Below are positions 25,530-40,680 of a stretch of DNA of 64,000 bases, piece after piece. Source of the DNA: Marthasterias glacialis (Eukaryota; Echinodermata; Asteroidea; Forcipulatida; Asteriidae); the NCBI GenBank assembly GCA_911728455.2, contig OU452226.1, forward strand, positions 17,315,938 through 17,379,937, given 5' to 3'. Both the position numbers and the translations under genes were made by a program. The notes beneath the pieces are model-generated. The model saw nothing but the letters and a program-made list of their open reading frames with translations. It did not search any database and had not been told where the DNA came from. Numbering within the stretch: the stretch's first letter is position 1; each line of letters begins with the position of its first letter.

Positions 25530-27760
25530 CAGAGCTGTAATTTGCAAGTCCGGATGAGCGTTAGTTCGGGAAACATCCACCAGTTTTGGGGCTGATAGTT
25601 TTAGGGTCAAAAAGCACATATTTTTTAGTACCCCCCTAAAAAATATTGGAGTTTTGGACCAAAATTTCAAAGTCGTTTTTGCTCTACCATGTCAAGAGGG
25701 AATATCCCCCAGTACCAGTGCTCTAATTTGCAAGTCCGGATGAGCATTAGTTCGGAAAACATCCACAAGTTTTGGTGCTGAAAGTTTTAGAGTCAAAAAG
25801 CATGTATTTTTCAGTACCCCCCTGAAAAAAATGGGAGTTTTGGACCAAAATGTCAAAGTCGTTTTTGCTCTACCATGTTAAGAGGGAATATCCCCCAGTA
25901 CCAGTGCTCTAATTTGCAAGTCCGGATAAGCATTAGTTCGGGAAACATCCACAAGTTTTGGGGCTGAAAGTTTTAGGGTCAAAAAGCATGTATTTTTAAG
26001 TACCCCCCTGAAAAAAATGGAGTTTTGGACCAAAATTTCAAAGTCGTTTTTGCTCTACCATGTCAAGAGGGAATATCCCCCAGTACCAGAGCTCTAATTT
26101 GCACGTCCGGATGAGAGTTAGTTCGGGAAACATCCACCAGTTTTGGGGCTGAAAGTTTTAGGGTCAAAAAGCACAAATTTTACAGTACCCCCCTAAAAAA
26201 AATGGGAGTTTTGGACTAAAATTTCAAAGTCGTTTTTGCTCCACCATGTCAAGAGGGAATATCCCCTAGTACCAGTGCTCTAATTTGCAAGTCCGGATAA
26301 GCGTTAGTTCGGGAAATATCCACCATTTTTAGGCTGAAAGTTTTAGGGTAAAAAAACACAAATTTTTCAGTACCCCCCTGAAAAATATTGGAGTTTTGGA
26401 CTAAAATTTCATAGTCGTTTTTGCTCTAACTTGTCAAGAGGGAATATCCCCCAGTACCAGAGCTGTAATTTGCAAGTCCGGATGAGCGTTAGTTCGGGAA
26501 ACATCCACCAGTTTTGGGGCTGATAGTTTTAGGGTCAAAAAGCACATATTTTTTAGTACCCCCCTAAAAAATATTGGAGTTTTGGACCAAAATTTCAAAG
26601 TCGTTTTTGCTCTACCATGTCAAGAGGGAATATCCCCCAGTACCAGTGCTCTAATTTGCAAGTCCGGATGAGCATTAGTTCGGAAAACATCCACAAGTTT
26701 TGGTGCTGAAAGTTTTAGAGTCAAAAAGCATGTATTTTTCAGTACCCCCCTGAAAAAAATGGGAGTTTTGGACCAAAATGTCAAAGTCGTTTTTGCTCTA
26801 CCATGTTAAGAGGGAATATCCCCCAGTACCAGTGCTCTAATTTGCAAGTCCGGATAAGCATTAGTTCGGGAAACATCCACAAGTTTTGGGGCTGAAAGTT
26901 TTAGGGTCAAAAAGCATGTATTTTTAAGTACCCCCCTGAAAAAAATGGAGTTTTGGACCAAAATTTCAAAGTCGTTTTTGCTCTACCATGTCAAGAGGGA
27001 ATATCCCCCAGTACCAGAGCTCTAATTTGCACGTCCGGATGAGAGTTAGTTCGGGAAACATCCACCAGTTTTGGGGCTGAAAGTTTTAGGGTCAAAAAGC
27101 ACAAATTTTACAGTACCCCCCTAAAAAAAATGGGAGTTTTGGACTAAAATTTCAAAGTCGTTTTTGCTCCACCATGTCAAGAGGGAATATCCCCTAGTAC
27201 CAGTGCTCTAATTTGCAAGTCCGGATAAGCGTTAGTTCGGGAAATATCCACCATTTTTAGGCTGAAAGTTTTAGGGTAAAAAAACACAAATTTTTCAGTA
27301 CCCCCCTGAAAAATATTGGAGTTTTGGACTAAAATTTCATAGTCGTTTTTGCTCTAACTTGTCAAGAGGGAATATCCCCCAGTACCAGAGCTGTAATTTG
27401 CAAGTCCGGATGAGCGTTAGTTCGGGAAACATCCACCAGTTTTGGGGCTGATAGTTTTAGGGTCAAAAAGCACATATTTTTTAGTACCCCCCTAAAAAAT
27501 ATTGGAGTTTTGGACCAAAATTTCAAAGTCGTTTTTGCTCTACCATGTCAAGAGGGAATATCCCCCAGTACCAGTGCTCTAATTTGCAAGTCCGGATGAG
27601 CATTAGTTCGGAAAACATCCACAAGTTTTGGTGCTGAAAGTTTTAGAGTCAAAAAGCATGTATTTTTCAGTACCCCCCTGAAAAAAATGGGAGTTTTGGA
27701 CCAAAATGTCAAAGTCGTTTTTGCTCTACCATGTCAAGAGGGAATATCCCCCAGTACCAG
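25530..27760. repeat. 929-bp (5-monomer) higher-order repeat block
   Basis: The diagnostic variant AGAGCTGTAATTTGC occurs at about 25531, 26459 and 27387, 928 bp apart. The variant CATGTTAAGAGGG recurs with the same spacing (25877, 26805). Intervening monomers match in order, so this is a recently amplified multi-monomer unit. Confidence 0.85.
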
Positions 27761-28099
27761 AGCTGTAATTTGCAAGTCCGGATGAGCGTTAGTTCGGGAA
27801 ACATCCACCAGTTTTGGGGCTGATAGTTTTAGGGTCAAAAAGCACATATTTTTTAGTACCCCCCTAAAAAATATTGGAGTTTTGGACCAAAATTTCAAAG
27901 TCGTTTTTGCTCTACCATGTCAAGAGGGAATATCCCCCAGTACCAGTGCTCTAATTTGCAAGTCCGGATGAGCATTAGTTCGGAAAACATCCACAAGTTT
28001 TGGTGCTGAAAGTTTTAGAGTCAAAAAGCATGTATTTTTCAGTACCCCCCTGAAAAAAATGGGAGTTTTGGACCAAAATGTCAAAGTCGTTTTTGCTCT

Positions 28100-31000
28100 A
28101 CCATGTTAAGAGGGAATATCCCCCAGTACCAGTGCTCTAATTTGCAAGTCCGGATAAGCATTAGTTCGGGAAACATCCACAAGTTTTGGGGCTGAAAGTT
28201 TTAGGGTCAAAAAGCATGTATTTTTAAGTACCCCCCTGAAAAAAATGGAGTTTTGGACCAAAATTTCAAAGTCGTTTTTGCTCTACCATGTCAAGAGGGA
28301 ATATCCCCCAGTACCAGAGCTCTAATTTGCACGTCCGGATGAGAGTTAGTTCGGGAAACATCCACCAGTTTTGGGGCTGAAAGTTTTAGGGTCAAAAAGC
28401 ACAAATTTTACAGTACCCCCCTAAAAAAAATGGGAGTTTTGGACTAAAATTTCAAAGTCGTTTTTGCTCCACCATGTCAAGAGGGAATATCCCCTAGTAC
28501 CAGTGCTCTAATTTGCAAGTCCGGATAAGCGTTAGGTCGGGAAATATCCACCATTTTTAGGCTGAAAGTTTTAGGGTAAAAAAACACAAATTTTTCAGTA
28601 CCCCCCTGAAAAATATTGGAGTTTTGGACTAAAATTTCATAGTCGTTTTTGCTCTAACTTGTCAAGAGGGAATATCCCCCAGTACCTTTGCTCTAATTTG
28701 CAAGTCCAGATGAGCATTAGTTCGGGAAACATCCACAAGTTTTGGGGCTGAAAGTTTTAGTGTCAAAAAGCATGTATTTTTAAGTACCCCCCTGAAAAAA
28801 ATGGGAGTTTTGGACCAAAATGTCAAAGTCGTTTTTGCTCTACCATGTCAAGAGGGAATATCCCCTAGTACCAGTGCTCTAATTTGCAAGTCCGGATAAG
28901 CTTTAGTTCGGGAAATATCCACCATTTTTAGGCTGAAAGTTTTAGGGTCAAAAAGCATGTATTTTTCAGTACCCCCCTGAAAAATATTGGAGTTTTGGAC
29001 TAAAATTTCATAGTCGTTTTTGCTCTACCATGTCAAGAGGGAGTATCCCCCAGTACCAGAGCTGTAATTTGCAAGTCCGGATGAGCGTTAGTTCGGGAAA
29101 CATCCACCAGTTTTGGGGCTGATAGTTTTAGGGTCAAAAAGCACATATTTTTTTGTACCCCCCTAAAAAATATTGGAGTTTTGGACCAAAATTTCAAAGT
29201 CGTTTTTGCTCTACCATGTCAAGAGGGAATATCCCCCAGTACCAGAGCTGTAATTTGCAAGTCCGGATGAGCGTTAGTTCGGGAAACATCCACCAGTTTT
29301 GGGGCTGATAGTTTTAGGGTCAAAAAGCACATATTTTTTAGTACCCCCCTAAAAAATATTGGAGTTTTGGACCAAAATTTCAAAGTCGTTTTTGCTCTAC
29401 CATGTCAAGAGGGAATATCCCCCAGTACCAGTGCTCTAATTTGCAAGTCCGGATGAACATTAGTTCAGAAAACATCCACAAGTTTTGGTGCTGAAAGTTT
29501 TAGAGTCAAAAAGCATGTATTTTTCAGTACCCCCCTGAAAAAAATGGGAGTTTTGGACCAAAATGTCAAAGTCGTTTTTGCTCTACCATGTTAAGAGGGA
29601 ATATCCCCCAGTACCAGTGCTCTAATTTGCAAGTCCGGATAAGCATTAGTTCGGGAAACATCCACAAGTTTTGGGGCTGAAAGTTTTAGGGTCAAAAAGC
29701 ATGTATTTTTAAGTACCCCCCTGAAAAAAATGGAGTTTTGGACCAAAATTTCAAAGTCGTTTTTGCTCTACCATGTCAAGAGGGAATATCCCCCAGTACC
29801 AGAGCTCTAATTTGCACGTCCGGATGAGAGTTAGTTCGGGAAACATCCACCAGTTTTGGGGCTGAAAGTTTTAGGGTCAAAAAGCACAAATTTTACAGTA
29901 CCCCCCTAAAAAAAATGGGAGTTTTGGACTAAAATTTCAAAGTCGTTTTTGCTCCACCATGTCAAGAGGGAATATCCCCTAGTACCAGTGCTCTAATTTG
30001 CAAGTCCGGATAAGCGTTAGTTCGGGAAATATCCACCATTTTTAGGCTGAAAGTTTTAGGGTAAAAAAACACAAATTTTTCAGTACCCCCCTGAAAAATA
30101 TTGGAGTTTTGGACTAAAATTTCATAGTCGTTTTTGCTCTAACTTGTCAAGAGGGAATATCCCCCAGTACCAGAGCTGTAATTTGCAAGTCCGGATGAGC
30201 GTTAGTTCGGGAAACATCCACCAGTTTTGGGGCTGATAGTTTTAGGGTCAAAAAGCACATATTTTTTAGTACCCCCCTAAAAAATATTGGAGTTTTGGAC
30301 CAAAATTTCAAAGTCGTTTTTGCTCTACCATGTCAAGAGGGAATATCCCCCAGTACCAGTGCTCTAATTTGCAAGTCCGGATGAGCATTAGTTCGGAAAA
30401 CATCCACAAGTTTTGGTGCTGAAAGTTTTAGAGTCAAAAAGCATGTATTTTTCAGTACCCCCCTGAAAAAAATGGGAGTTTTGGACCAAAATGTCAAAGT
30501 CGTTTTTGCTCTACCATGTCAAGAGGGAATATCCCCCAGTACCAGAGCTGTAATTTGCAAGTCCGGATGAGCGTTAGTTCGGGAAACATCCACCAGTTTT
30601 GGGGCTGATAGTTTTAGGGTCAAAAAGCACATATTTTTTAGTACCCCCCTAAAAAATATTGGAGTTTTGGACCAAAATTTCAAAGTCGTTTTTGCTCTAC
30701 CATGTCAAGAGGGAATATCCCCCAGTACCAGTGCTCTAATTTGCAAGTCCGGATGAGCATTAGTTCGGAAAACATCCACAAGTTTTGGTGCTGAAAGTTT
30801 TAGAGTCAAAAAGCATGTATTTTTCAGTACCCCCCTGAAAAAAATGGGAGTTTTGGACCAAAATGTCAAAGTCGTTTTTGCTCTACCATGTTAAGAGGGA
30901 ATATCCCCCAGTACCAGTGCTCTAATTTGCAAGTCCGGATAAGCATTAGTTCGGGAAACATCCACAAGTTTTGGGGCTGAAAGTTTTAGGGTCAAAAAGC

Positions 31001-33310
31001 ATGTATTTTTAAGTACCCCCCTGAAAAAAATGGAGTTTTGGACCAAAATTTCAAAGTCGTTTTTGCTCTACCATGTCAAGAGGGAATATCCCCCAGTACC
31101 AGAGCTCTAATTTGCACGTCCGGATGAGAGTTAGTTCGGGAAACATCCACCAGTTTTGGGGCTGAAAGTTTTAGGGTCAAAAAGCACAAATTTTACAGTA
31201 CCCCCCTAAAAAAAATGGGAGTTTTGGACTAAAATTTCAAAGTCGTTTTTGCTCCACCATGTCAAGAGGGAATATCCCCTAGTACCAGTGCTCTAATTTG
31301 CAAGTCCGGATAAGCGTTAGTTCGGGAAATATCCACCATTTTTAGGCTGAAAGTTTTAGGGTAAAAAAACACAAATTTTTCAGTACCCCCCTGAAAAATA
31401 TTGGAGTTTTGGACTAAAATTTCATAGTCGTTTTTGCTCTAACTTGTCAAGAGGGAATATCCCCCAGTACCTTTGCTCTAATTTGCAAGTCCAGATGAGC
31501 ATTAGTTCGGGAAACATCCACAAGTTTTGGGGCTGAAAGTTTTAGTGTCAAAAAGCATGTATTTTTAAGTACCTCCCTGAAAAAAATGGGAGTTTTGGAC
31601 CAAAATTTCAAAGTCGTTTTTGCTCTACCATGTCAAGAGGGAATATCCCCTAGTACCAGTGCTCTAATTTGCAAGTCCGGATAAGCTTTAGTTCGGGAAA
31701 TATCCACCATTTTTAGGCTGAAAGTTTTAGGGTCAAAAAGCATGTATTTTTTAGTACCCCCCTGAAAAATATTGGAGTTTTGGACTAAAATTTCATAGTC
31801 GTTTTTGCTCTACCATGTCAAGAGGGAGTATCCCCCAGTACCAGAGCTGTAATTTGCAAGTCCGGATGAGCGTTAGTTCGGGAAACATCCACCAGTTTTG
31901 GGGCTGATAGTTTTAGGGTCAAAAAGCACATATTTTTTAGTACCCCCCTAAAAAATATTGGAGTTTTGGACCAAAATTTCAAAGTCGTTTTTGCTCTACC
32001 ATGTCAAGAGGGAATATCCCCCAGTACCAGTGCTCTAATTTGCAAGTCCGGATGAGCATTAGTTCGGAAAACATCCACAAGTTTTGGTGCTGAAAGTTTT
32101 AGAGTCAAAAAGCATGTATTTTTCAGTACCCCCCTGAAAAAAATGGGAGTTTTGGACCAAAATGTCAAAGTCGTTTTTGCTCTACCATGTTAAGAGGGAA
32201 TATCCCCCAGTACCAGTGCTCTAATTTGCAAGTCCGGATAAGCATTAGTTCGGGAAACATCCACAAGTTTTGGGGCTGAAAGTTTTAGGGTCAAAAAGCA
32301 TGTATTTTTAAGTACCCCCCTGAAAAAAATGGAGTTTTGGACCAAAATTTCAAAGTCGTTTTTGCTCTACCATGTCAAGAGGAAATATCCCCCAGTACCA
32401 GAGCTCTAATTTGCACGTTCGGATGAGAGTTAGTTCGGGAAACATCCACCAGTTTTGGGGCTGAAAGTTTTAGGGTCAAAAAGCACAAATTTTACAGTAC
32501 CCCCCTAAAAAAAATGGGAGTTTTGGACTAAAATTTCAAAGTCGTTTTTGCTCCACCATGTCAAGAGGGAATATCCCCTAGTACCAGTGCTCTAATTTGC
32601 AAGTCCGGATAAGCGTTAGTTCGGGAAATATCCACCATTTTTAGGCTGAAAGTTTTAGGGTAAAAAAACACAAATTTTTCAGTACCCCCCTGAAAAATAT
32701 TGGAGTTTTGGACTAAAATTTCATAGTCGTTTTTGCTCTAACTTGTCAAGAGGGAATATCCCCCAGTACCTTTGCTCTAATTTGCAAGTCCAGATGAGCA
32801 TTAGTTCGGGAAACATCCACAAGTTTTGGGGCTGAAAGTTTTAGTGTCAAAAAGCATGTATTTTTAAGTACCCCCCTGAAAAAAATGGGAGTTTTGGACC
32901 AAAATTTCAAAGTCGTTTTTGCTCTACCATGTCAAGAGGGAATATCCTCTAGTACCAGTGCTCTAATTTGCAAGTCCGGATAAGCTTTAGTTCGGGAAAT
33001 ATCCACCATTTTTAGGCTGAAAGTTTTAGGGTCAAAAAGCATGTATTTTTCAGTACCCCCCTGAAAAATATTGGAGTTTTGGACTAAAATTTCATAGTCG
33101 TTTTTGCTCTACCATGTCAAGAGGGAATATCCCCCAGTACCAGAGCTGTAATTTGCAAGTCCGGATGAGCGTTAGTTCGGGAAACATCCACCAGTTTTGG
33201 GGCTGATAGTTTTAGGGTCAAAAAGCACATATTTTTTAGTACCCCCCTAAAAAATATTGGAGTTTTGGACTAAAATTTCAAAGTCGTTTTTGCTCTACCA
33301 TGTCAAGAGG
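28100..33310. repeat. 7- to 8-monomer higher-order repeats in the 186-bp array
   Basis: The marker CATGTTAAGAGGG falls at about 28105, 29590, 30890 and 32189, with steps of 1485, 1300 and 1299 bp. The monomer order (GTTAAG type, AGAGCTCTAATTTGCACG type, CTCCACC type and so on) is kept within each step. The unit shares monomers with the 929-bp form, so it probably arose by insertion or deletion of whole monomers. Confidence 0.75.
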
Positions 33311-36300
33311 GAATACCCCCAGTACCTTTGCTCTAATTTGCAAGTCCAGATGAGCATTAGTTCGGGAAACATCCACAAGTTTTGGGGCTGAAAGTTTTAG
33401 TGTCAAAAAGCATGTATTTTTAAGTACCCCCCTGAAAAAAATGGGAGTTTTGGACCAAAATTTCAAAGTCGTTTTTGCTCTACCATGTCAAGAGGGAATA
33501 TCCCCTAGTACCAGTGCTCTAATTTGCAAGTCCGGATAAGCTTTAGTTCGGGAAATATCCACCATTTTTAGGCTGAAAGTTTTAGGGTCAAAAAGCATGT
33601 ATTTTTCAGTACCCCCCTGAAAAATATTGGAGTTTTGGACTAAAATTTCAAAGTCGTTTTTGCTCTACCATGTCAAGAGGGAATATCCCCCAGTACCAGA
33701 GCTGTAATTTGCAAGTCCGGATGAGCGTTAGTTCGGGAAACATCCACCAGTTTTGGGGCTGATAGTTTTAGGGTCAAAAAGCACATATTTTTAAGTACCC
33801 CCCTAAAAAATATTGGAGTTTTGGACCAAAATTTCAAAGTCGTTTTTGCTCTACCATGTCAAGAGGGAATATCCCCCAGTACCAGTGCTCTAATTTGCAA
33901 GTCCGGATGAGCATTAGTTCGGAAAACATCCAAAAATTTTGGTGCTGAAAGTTTTAGAGTCAAAAAGCATGTATTTTTAAGTACCCCCCTGAAAAAAATG
34001 GGAGTTTTGGACCAAAATTTCAAAGTCGTTTTTGCTCTACCATGTTTAGAGGGAATATCCCCCAGTACCAGAGCTCTAATTTGCACGTCCGGATGAGAGA
34101 TAGTTCGGGAAACATCCACCAGTTTTGGGGCTGAAAGTTTTAGGGTCAAAAAGCACAAATTTTACAGTACCCCCCCTAAAAAAAATGGGAGTTTTGGACT
34201 AAAATTTCAAAGTCGTTTTTGCTCTACCATGTCAAGAGGGAATATCCCCCAGTACCAGTGCTCTAATTTGCAAGTCCCGATGAGCATTAGTTCGGGAAAC
34301 ATCCACAAGTTTTGGGGCTGAAAGTTTTAGGGTCAAAAAGCATGTATTTTTTTGTACCCCCCTGAAAAAAATGGGAATTTTTGGACCAAAATGTCAAAGT
34401 CGTTTTTGCTCTACCATGTTAAGAGGGAGTATTCCCCAGTACCAGTGCTCTAATTTGCAAGTCCGGATAAGCGCTAGTTCGGGAAATATCCACCATTTTC
34501 AGGCTGAAAGTTTTAGGGTAAAAAAACACAAATTTTTCAGTACCCCCCTGAAAAATATTGGAGTTTTGGACTAAAATTTCATAGTCATTTTTGCTCTACC
34601 TTGTCAAGAGGGAATATCCCCCAGTACCAGAGCTCTAATTTGCACGTCCGGATGAGCGTTAGTTCGGGAAACTTCTACCAGTTTTGGGGCTGAAAGTTTT
34701 AGGGTCAAAAAGCACAAATTTTACAGTACCCCCCTAAAAAAAATTGGAGTTTTGGACCAAAATGTCAAAGTCGTTTTTTGCTCTACCATGTCAAGAGGGA
34801 ATATCCCCCAGTACCATTGCTCTAATTTGCAAGTCCGGATGAGCGTTAGTTCGGGAAACATCCACAAGTTTTGGGGCTGAAAGTTTGAGTGTCAAAAAGC
34901 ACATATTTTTTAGTACCCCCCTAAACAAAATGGGAGTTTTGGACTAAAATTTCAAAGTCGTTTTTGCTCTACCATGTCAAGAGGGAATATCCCCCAGTAC
35001 CAGTGCTCTAATTTGCAAGTCCGGATGAGCGTTAGTTCGGGAAACATCCACAAGTTTTGGGGCTGAAAGTTTTAGGGTCAAAAAGCATGTATTTTTTATT
35101 TCCCCCCTAAAAAAAATGGGAGTTTTGGACCAAAATTTCAAAGTCGTTTTTGCTCTACCATGTCAAGAGGGAATATCCCCTAGTACCAGTGCTCTAATTT
35201 GCAAGTCCGGATAAGCGTTAGTTCGGGAAATATCCACCATTTTTAGGCTGAAAGTTTTAGGGTAAAAAAACACATATTTTTTAGTACTCCTCTAAAAAAA
35301 ATGGGAGTTTTGGACTAAAATTTCAAAGTCGTTTTTGCTCTACCATGTCAAGAGGGAATATCCCCCAGTACCAGAGCTCTAATTTGCAAGTCCGGATGAG
35401 CATTAGTTCGGGAAACATCCACAAGTTTTGGGGCTGAAAGTTTTAGAGTCAAAAAGCATGTATTTTTTAGTACCCCCCTGAAAATAATGGGAGTTTTGGA
35501 CCAAAATGTCAAAGTCGTTTTTGCTCTACCATGTCAAGAGGGAATATCCCCCAGTACCAGTGCTCTAATTTGCAAGTCTGGATAAGCGTTAGTTCGGGAA
35601 ATATCCACAAGTTTTGGGGCTGAAAGTTTTAGAGTCAAAAAGCATGTATTTTTTAGTAACCCCCTGAAAAAAATGGGAGTTTTGGACCAAAATGTCAAAG
35701 TCGTTTTTGCTCTACCATGTCAAGAGGGAATATCCCCCAGTACCAGTGCTCTAATTTGCAAGTCTGGATAAGCATTAGTTCGGGAAATATCCACCATTTT
35801 TAGGCTGAAAGTTTTAGGGTCTAAAAACACAAATTTTTCAGTACCCCCCTGAAAAATATTGGAGTTTTGGACTAAAATTTCATAGTCGTTTTTTCTCTAC
35901 CTTGTCAAGAGGGAATATCCCCCAGTACCAGAGCTCTAATTTGCAAGTCCGGATGAGCGTTAGTTCGGGAAACATCCACAAGTTTTGGGGCTGAATGTTT
36001 AAGGGTCAAAAAAACACAAATTTTTCAGTAACCCCCTAAAAAATAGTTTTGGACTAAAATTTCAAAGTCATTTTTGCTCTACCATGTCAAGAGGGAATAT
36101 CCCCCAGTACCAGTGCTCTAATTTGCAAGTCCGGATGAGCATTAGTTCGGGAAACATCCACAAGTTTTGGGGCTGAAAGTTTTAGAGTCAAAAAGCATGT
36201 ATTTTTTAGTACCCCCCTGAAAAAAATGGGAGTTTTGGACCAAAATGTCAAAGTCGTTTTTGCTCTACCATGTCAAGAGGGAATATCCCCCAGTACCAGT

Positions 36301-37080
36301 GCTCTAATTTGCAAGTCCGGATAAGCGCTAGTTCGGGAAATATCCACCATTTTCAGGCTGAAAGTTTTAGGGTAAAAAAACACAAATTTTTCAGTACCCC
36401 CCTGAGAAATATTGGAGTTTTGGACTACAATTTCAAAGTCATTTTTGCTCTACCTTGTCAAGAGGGAATATCCCCCAGTACCAGTGCTCTAATTTGCAAG
36501 TCCGGATGAGCGTTAGTTCGGGAAACATCCACCAGTTTTGGGGCTGATAGTTTTAGGGTCAAAAAGCACATATTTTTTAGTACCCCTCTAAAAAAAATGG
36601 GAGTTTTGGACTAAAATTTCAAAGTCGTTTTTGCTCTACCATGTCAAGAGGGAATATCCCCCAGTACCAGTGCTCTAATTTGCAAGTCCGGATGAGCATT
36701 AGTTCGGGAAACATCCACAAGTTTTGGGGCTGAAAGTTTTAGAGTCAAAAAGCATGTATTTTTTAGTACCCCCCTGAAAAAAATGGGAGTTTTGGACCAA
36801 AATTTCAAAGTCGTTTTTGCTCTACCATGTCAAGAGGGAATATCCCCCAGTACCAGTGCTCTAATTTGCAAGTCCGGATAAGCGCTAGTTCGGGAAATAT
36901 CCACCATTTTCAGGCTGAAAGTTTTAGGGTCAAAAAACACATATTTTTTAGTACCCCTCTAAACAAAATGGGAGTTTTGGACCAAAATTTCAAAGTCGTT
37001 TTTGCTCTACCATGTCAAGAGGGAATATCCCCCAGTACCAGTGCTCTAATTTGCAAGTCCGGATGAGCGATAGTTCGGGA

Positions 37081-40000
37081 AATATCCACAATTTTGGGGG
37101 CTGAAAGTTTTAGGGTCAAAAAGCACAAATTTTACAGTACCCCCCTAAACAAAATTGGAGTTTTGGACCAAAATTTCAAAGTCGTTTTTGCTCTACCATG
37201 TGAAGAGGGAATATCCCCCAGTACTAGTGCTCTAATTTGCAAGTCCGGATGAGCGTTAGTTCGGGAAATATCCACCATTTTTAGGCTGAAAGTTTTAGGG
37301 TAAAAAAACACAAATTTTTCAGTATCCCCCTGAAAAATATTGGAGTTTTGGACTAAAATTTCAAAGTAATTTTTGCCCTACCATGTCAAGAGGGAATATC
37401 CCCCAGTACCAGTGCTCTCATTTGCAAGTCCGGATGAGCGATAGTTCGGGAAATATCCACAATTTTGGGGGCTGAAAGTTTCATGGTCAAAAAGCACATA
37501 TTTTTTAGTACCCCTCTAAACAAAATGGGAGTTTTGGACCAAAATTTCAAAGTCGTTTTTGCTCTACCATGTCAAGAGGGAATTTCCCCCAGTACCAGTG
37601 CTCTAATTTGCAAGTCCGGATGAGCGATAGTTCGGGAAATATCCACAATTTTGGGGGCTGAAAGTTTTAGGGTCAAAAAGCACAAATTTTACAGTACCCC
37701 CCTAAACAAAATTGGAGTTTTGGACCAAAATTTCAAAGTCGTTTTTGCTCTACCATGTGAAGAGGGAATATCCCCCAGTACTAGTGCTCTAATTTGCAAG
37801 TCCGGATGAGCGTTAGTTCGGGAAATATCCACCATTTTTAGGCTGAAAGTTTTAGGGTAAAAAAACACAAATTTTTCAGTATCCCCCTGAAAAATATTGG
37901 AGTTTTGGACCAAAATGTCAAAGTCGTTTTTGCTCTACCATGTCAAGAGGGAATATCCCCCAGTACCAGTGCTCTAATTTGCAAGTCTGGATAAGCATTA
38001 GTTCGGGAAATATCCACCATTTTTAGGCTGAAAGTTTTAGGGTCTAAAAACACAAATTTTTCAGTACCCCCCTGAAAAATATTGGAGTTTTGGACTAAAA
38101 TTTCATAGTCGTTTTTTCTCTACCTTGTCAAGAGGGAATATCCCCCAGTACCAGAGCTCTAATTTGCAAGTCCGGATGAGCGTTAGTTCGGGAAACATCC
38201 ACAAGTTTTGGGGCTGAAAGTTTAAGGGTCAAAAAAACACAAATTTTTCAGTAACCCCCTAAAAAATAGTTTTGGACTAAAATTTCAAAGTCATTTTTGC
38301 TCTACCATGTCAAGAGGGAATATCCCCCAGTACCAGTGCTCTAATTTGCAAGTCCGGATGAGCATTAGTTCGGGAAACATCCACAAGTTTTGCGGCTGAA
38401 AGTTTTAGAGTCAAAAAGCATGTATTTTTTAGTACCCCTCTAAACAAAATGGGAGTTTTGGACCAAAATTTCAAAGTCGTTTTTGCTCTACCATGTCAAG
38501 AGGGAATTTCCCCCAGTACCAGTGCTCTAATTTGCAAGTCCGGATGAGCGATAGTTCGGGAAATATCCACAATTTTGGGGGCTGAAAGTTTTAGGGTCAA
38601 AAAGCACAAATTTTACAGTACCCCCCTAAACAAAATTGGAGTTTTGGACCAAAATTTCAAAGTCGTTTTTGCTCTACCATGTGAAGAGGGAATATCCCCC
38701 AGTACTAGTGCTCTAATTTGCAAGTCCGGATGAGCGTTAGTTCGGGAAATATCCACCATTTTTAGGCTGAAAGTTTTAGGGTAAAAAAACACAAATTTTT
38801 CAGTATCCCCCTGAAAAATATTGGAGTTTTGGACTAAAATTTCAAAGTAATTTTTGCCCTACCATGTCAAGAGGGAATATCCCCCAGTACCAGTGCTCTA
38901 ATTTGCAAGTCCGGATGAGCGTTAGTTCGGGAAATATCCACAATTTTGGGGGCTGAAAGTTTCATGGTCAAAAAGCACATATTTTTTAGTACCCCTCTAA
39001 ACAAAATGGGAGTTTTGGACCAAAATTTCAAAGTCGTTTTTGCTCTACCATGTCAAGAGGGAATTTCCCCCAGTACCAGTGCTCTAATTTGCAAGTCCGG
39101 ATGAGCGATAGTTCGGGAAATATCCACAATTTTGGGGGCTGAAAGTTTTAGGGTCAAAAAGCACAAATTTTACAGTACCCCCCTAAACAAAATTGGAGTT
39201 TTGGACCAAAATTTCAAAGTCGTTTTTGCTCTACCATGTCAAGAGGGAATATCCCCCAGTACCAGTGCTCTAATTTGCAAGTCTGGATAAGCATTAGTTC
39301 GGGAAATATCCACCATTTTTAGGCTGAAAGTTTTAGGGTCTAAAAACACAAATTTTTCAGTACCCCCCTGAAAAATATTGGAGTTTTGGACTAAAATTTC
39401 ATAGTCGTTTTTTCTCTACCTTGTCAAGAGGGAATATCCCCCAGTACCAGAGCTCTAATTTGCAAGTCCGGATGAGCGTTAGTTCGGGAACCATCCACAA
39501 GTTTTGGGGCTGAAAGTTTAAGGGTCAAAAAAACACAAATTTTTCAGTAACCCCCTAAAAAATAGTTTTGGACTAAAATTTCAAAGTCATTTTTGCTCTA
39601 CCATGTCAAGAGGGAATATCCCCCAGTACCAGTGCTCTAATTTGCAAGTCCGGATGAGCATTAGTTCGGGAAACATCCACAAGTTTTGCGGCTGAAAGTT
39701 TTAGAGTCAAAAAGCATGTATTTTTTAGTACCCCTCTAAACAAAATGGGAGTTTTGGACCAAAATTTCAAAGTCGTTTTTGCTCTACCATGTCAAGAGGG
39801 AATTTCCCCCAGTACCAGTGCTCTAATTTGCAAGTCCGGATGAGCGATAGTTCGGGAAATATCCACAATTTTGGGGGCTGAAAGTTTTAGGGTCAAAAAG
39901 CACAAATTTTACAGTACCCCCCTAAACAAAATTGGAGTTTTGGACCAAAATTTCAAAGTCGTTTTTGCTCTACCATGTGAAGAGGGAATATCCCCCAGTA

Positions 40001-40680
40001 CTAGTGCTCTAATTTGCAAGTCCGGATGAGCGTTAGTTCGGGAAATATCCACCATTTTTAGGCTGAAAGTTTTAGGGTAAAAAAACACAAATTTTTCAGT
40101 ATCCCCCTGAAAAATATTGGAGTTTTGGACTAAAATTTCAAAGTAATTTTTGCCCTACCATGTCAAGAGGGAATATCCCCCAGTACCAGTGCTCTCATTT
40201 GCAAGTCCGGATGAGCGATAGTTCGGGAAATATCCACAATTTTGGGGGCTGAAAGTTTCATGGTCAAAAAGCACATATTTTTTAGTACCCCTCTAAACAA
40301 AATGGGAGTTTTGGACCAAAATTTCAAAGTCGTTTTTGCTCTACCATGTCAAGAGGGAATTTCCCCCAGTACCAGTGCTCTAATTTGCAAGTCCGGATGA
40401 GCGATAGTTCGGGAAATATCCACAATTTTGGGGGCTGAAAGTTTTAGGGTCAAAAAGCACAAATTTTACAGTACCCCCCTAAACAAAATTGGAGTTTTGG
40501 ACCAAAATTTCAAAGTCGTTTTTGCTCTACCATGTGAAGAGGGAATATCCCCCAGTACTAGTGCTCTAATTTGCAAGTCCGGATGAGCGTTAGTTCGGGA
40601 AATATCCACTATTTTTAGGCTGAAAGTTTTAGGGTAAAAAAACACAAATTTTTCAGTATCCCCCTGAAAAATATTGGAGT
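37081..40680. repeat. Separate higher-order repeat family in the 186-bp array
   Basis: Monomers here carry private markers (AATTTTGGGGGCTG, TTTCATGGTC, AGTATCCCCCTG, CTAAACAAAAT) that are absent from 16-33 kb. TTTCATGGTC recurs at about 37480, 38961 and 40257, and again at about 43783 outside the block: steps of 1481 (8 monomers) and 1296 (7 monomers). This is an independent amplification. Confidence 0.8.
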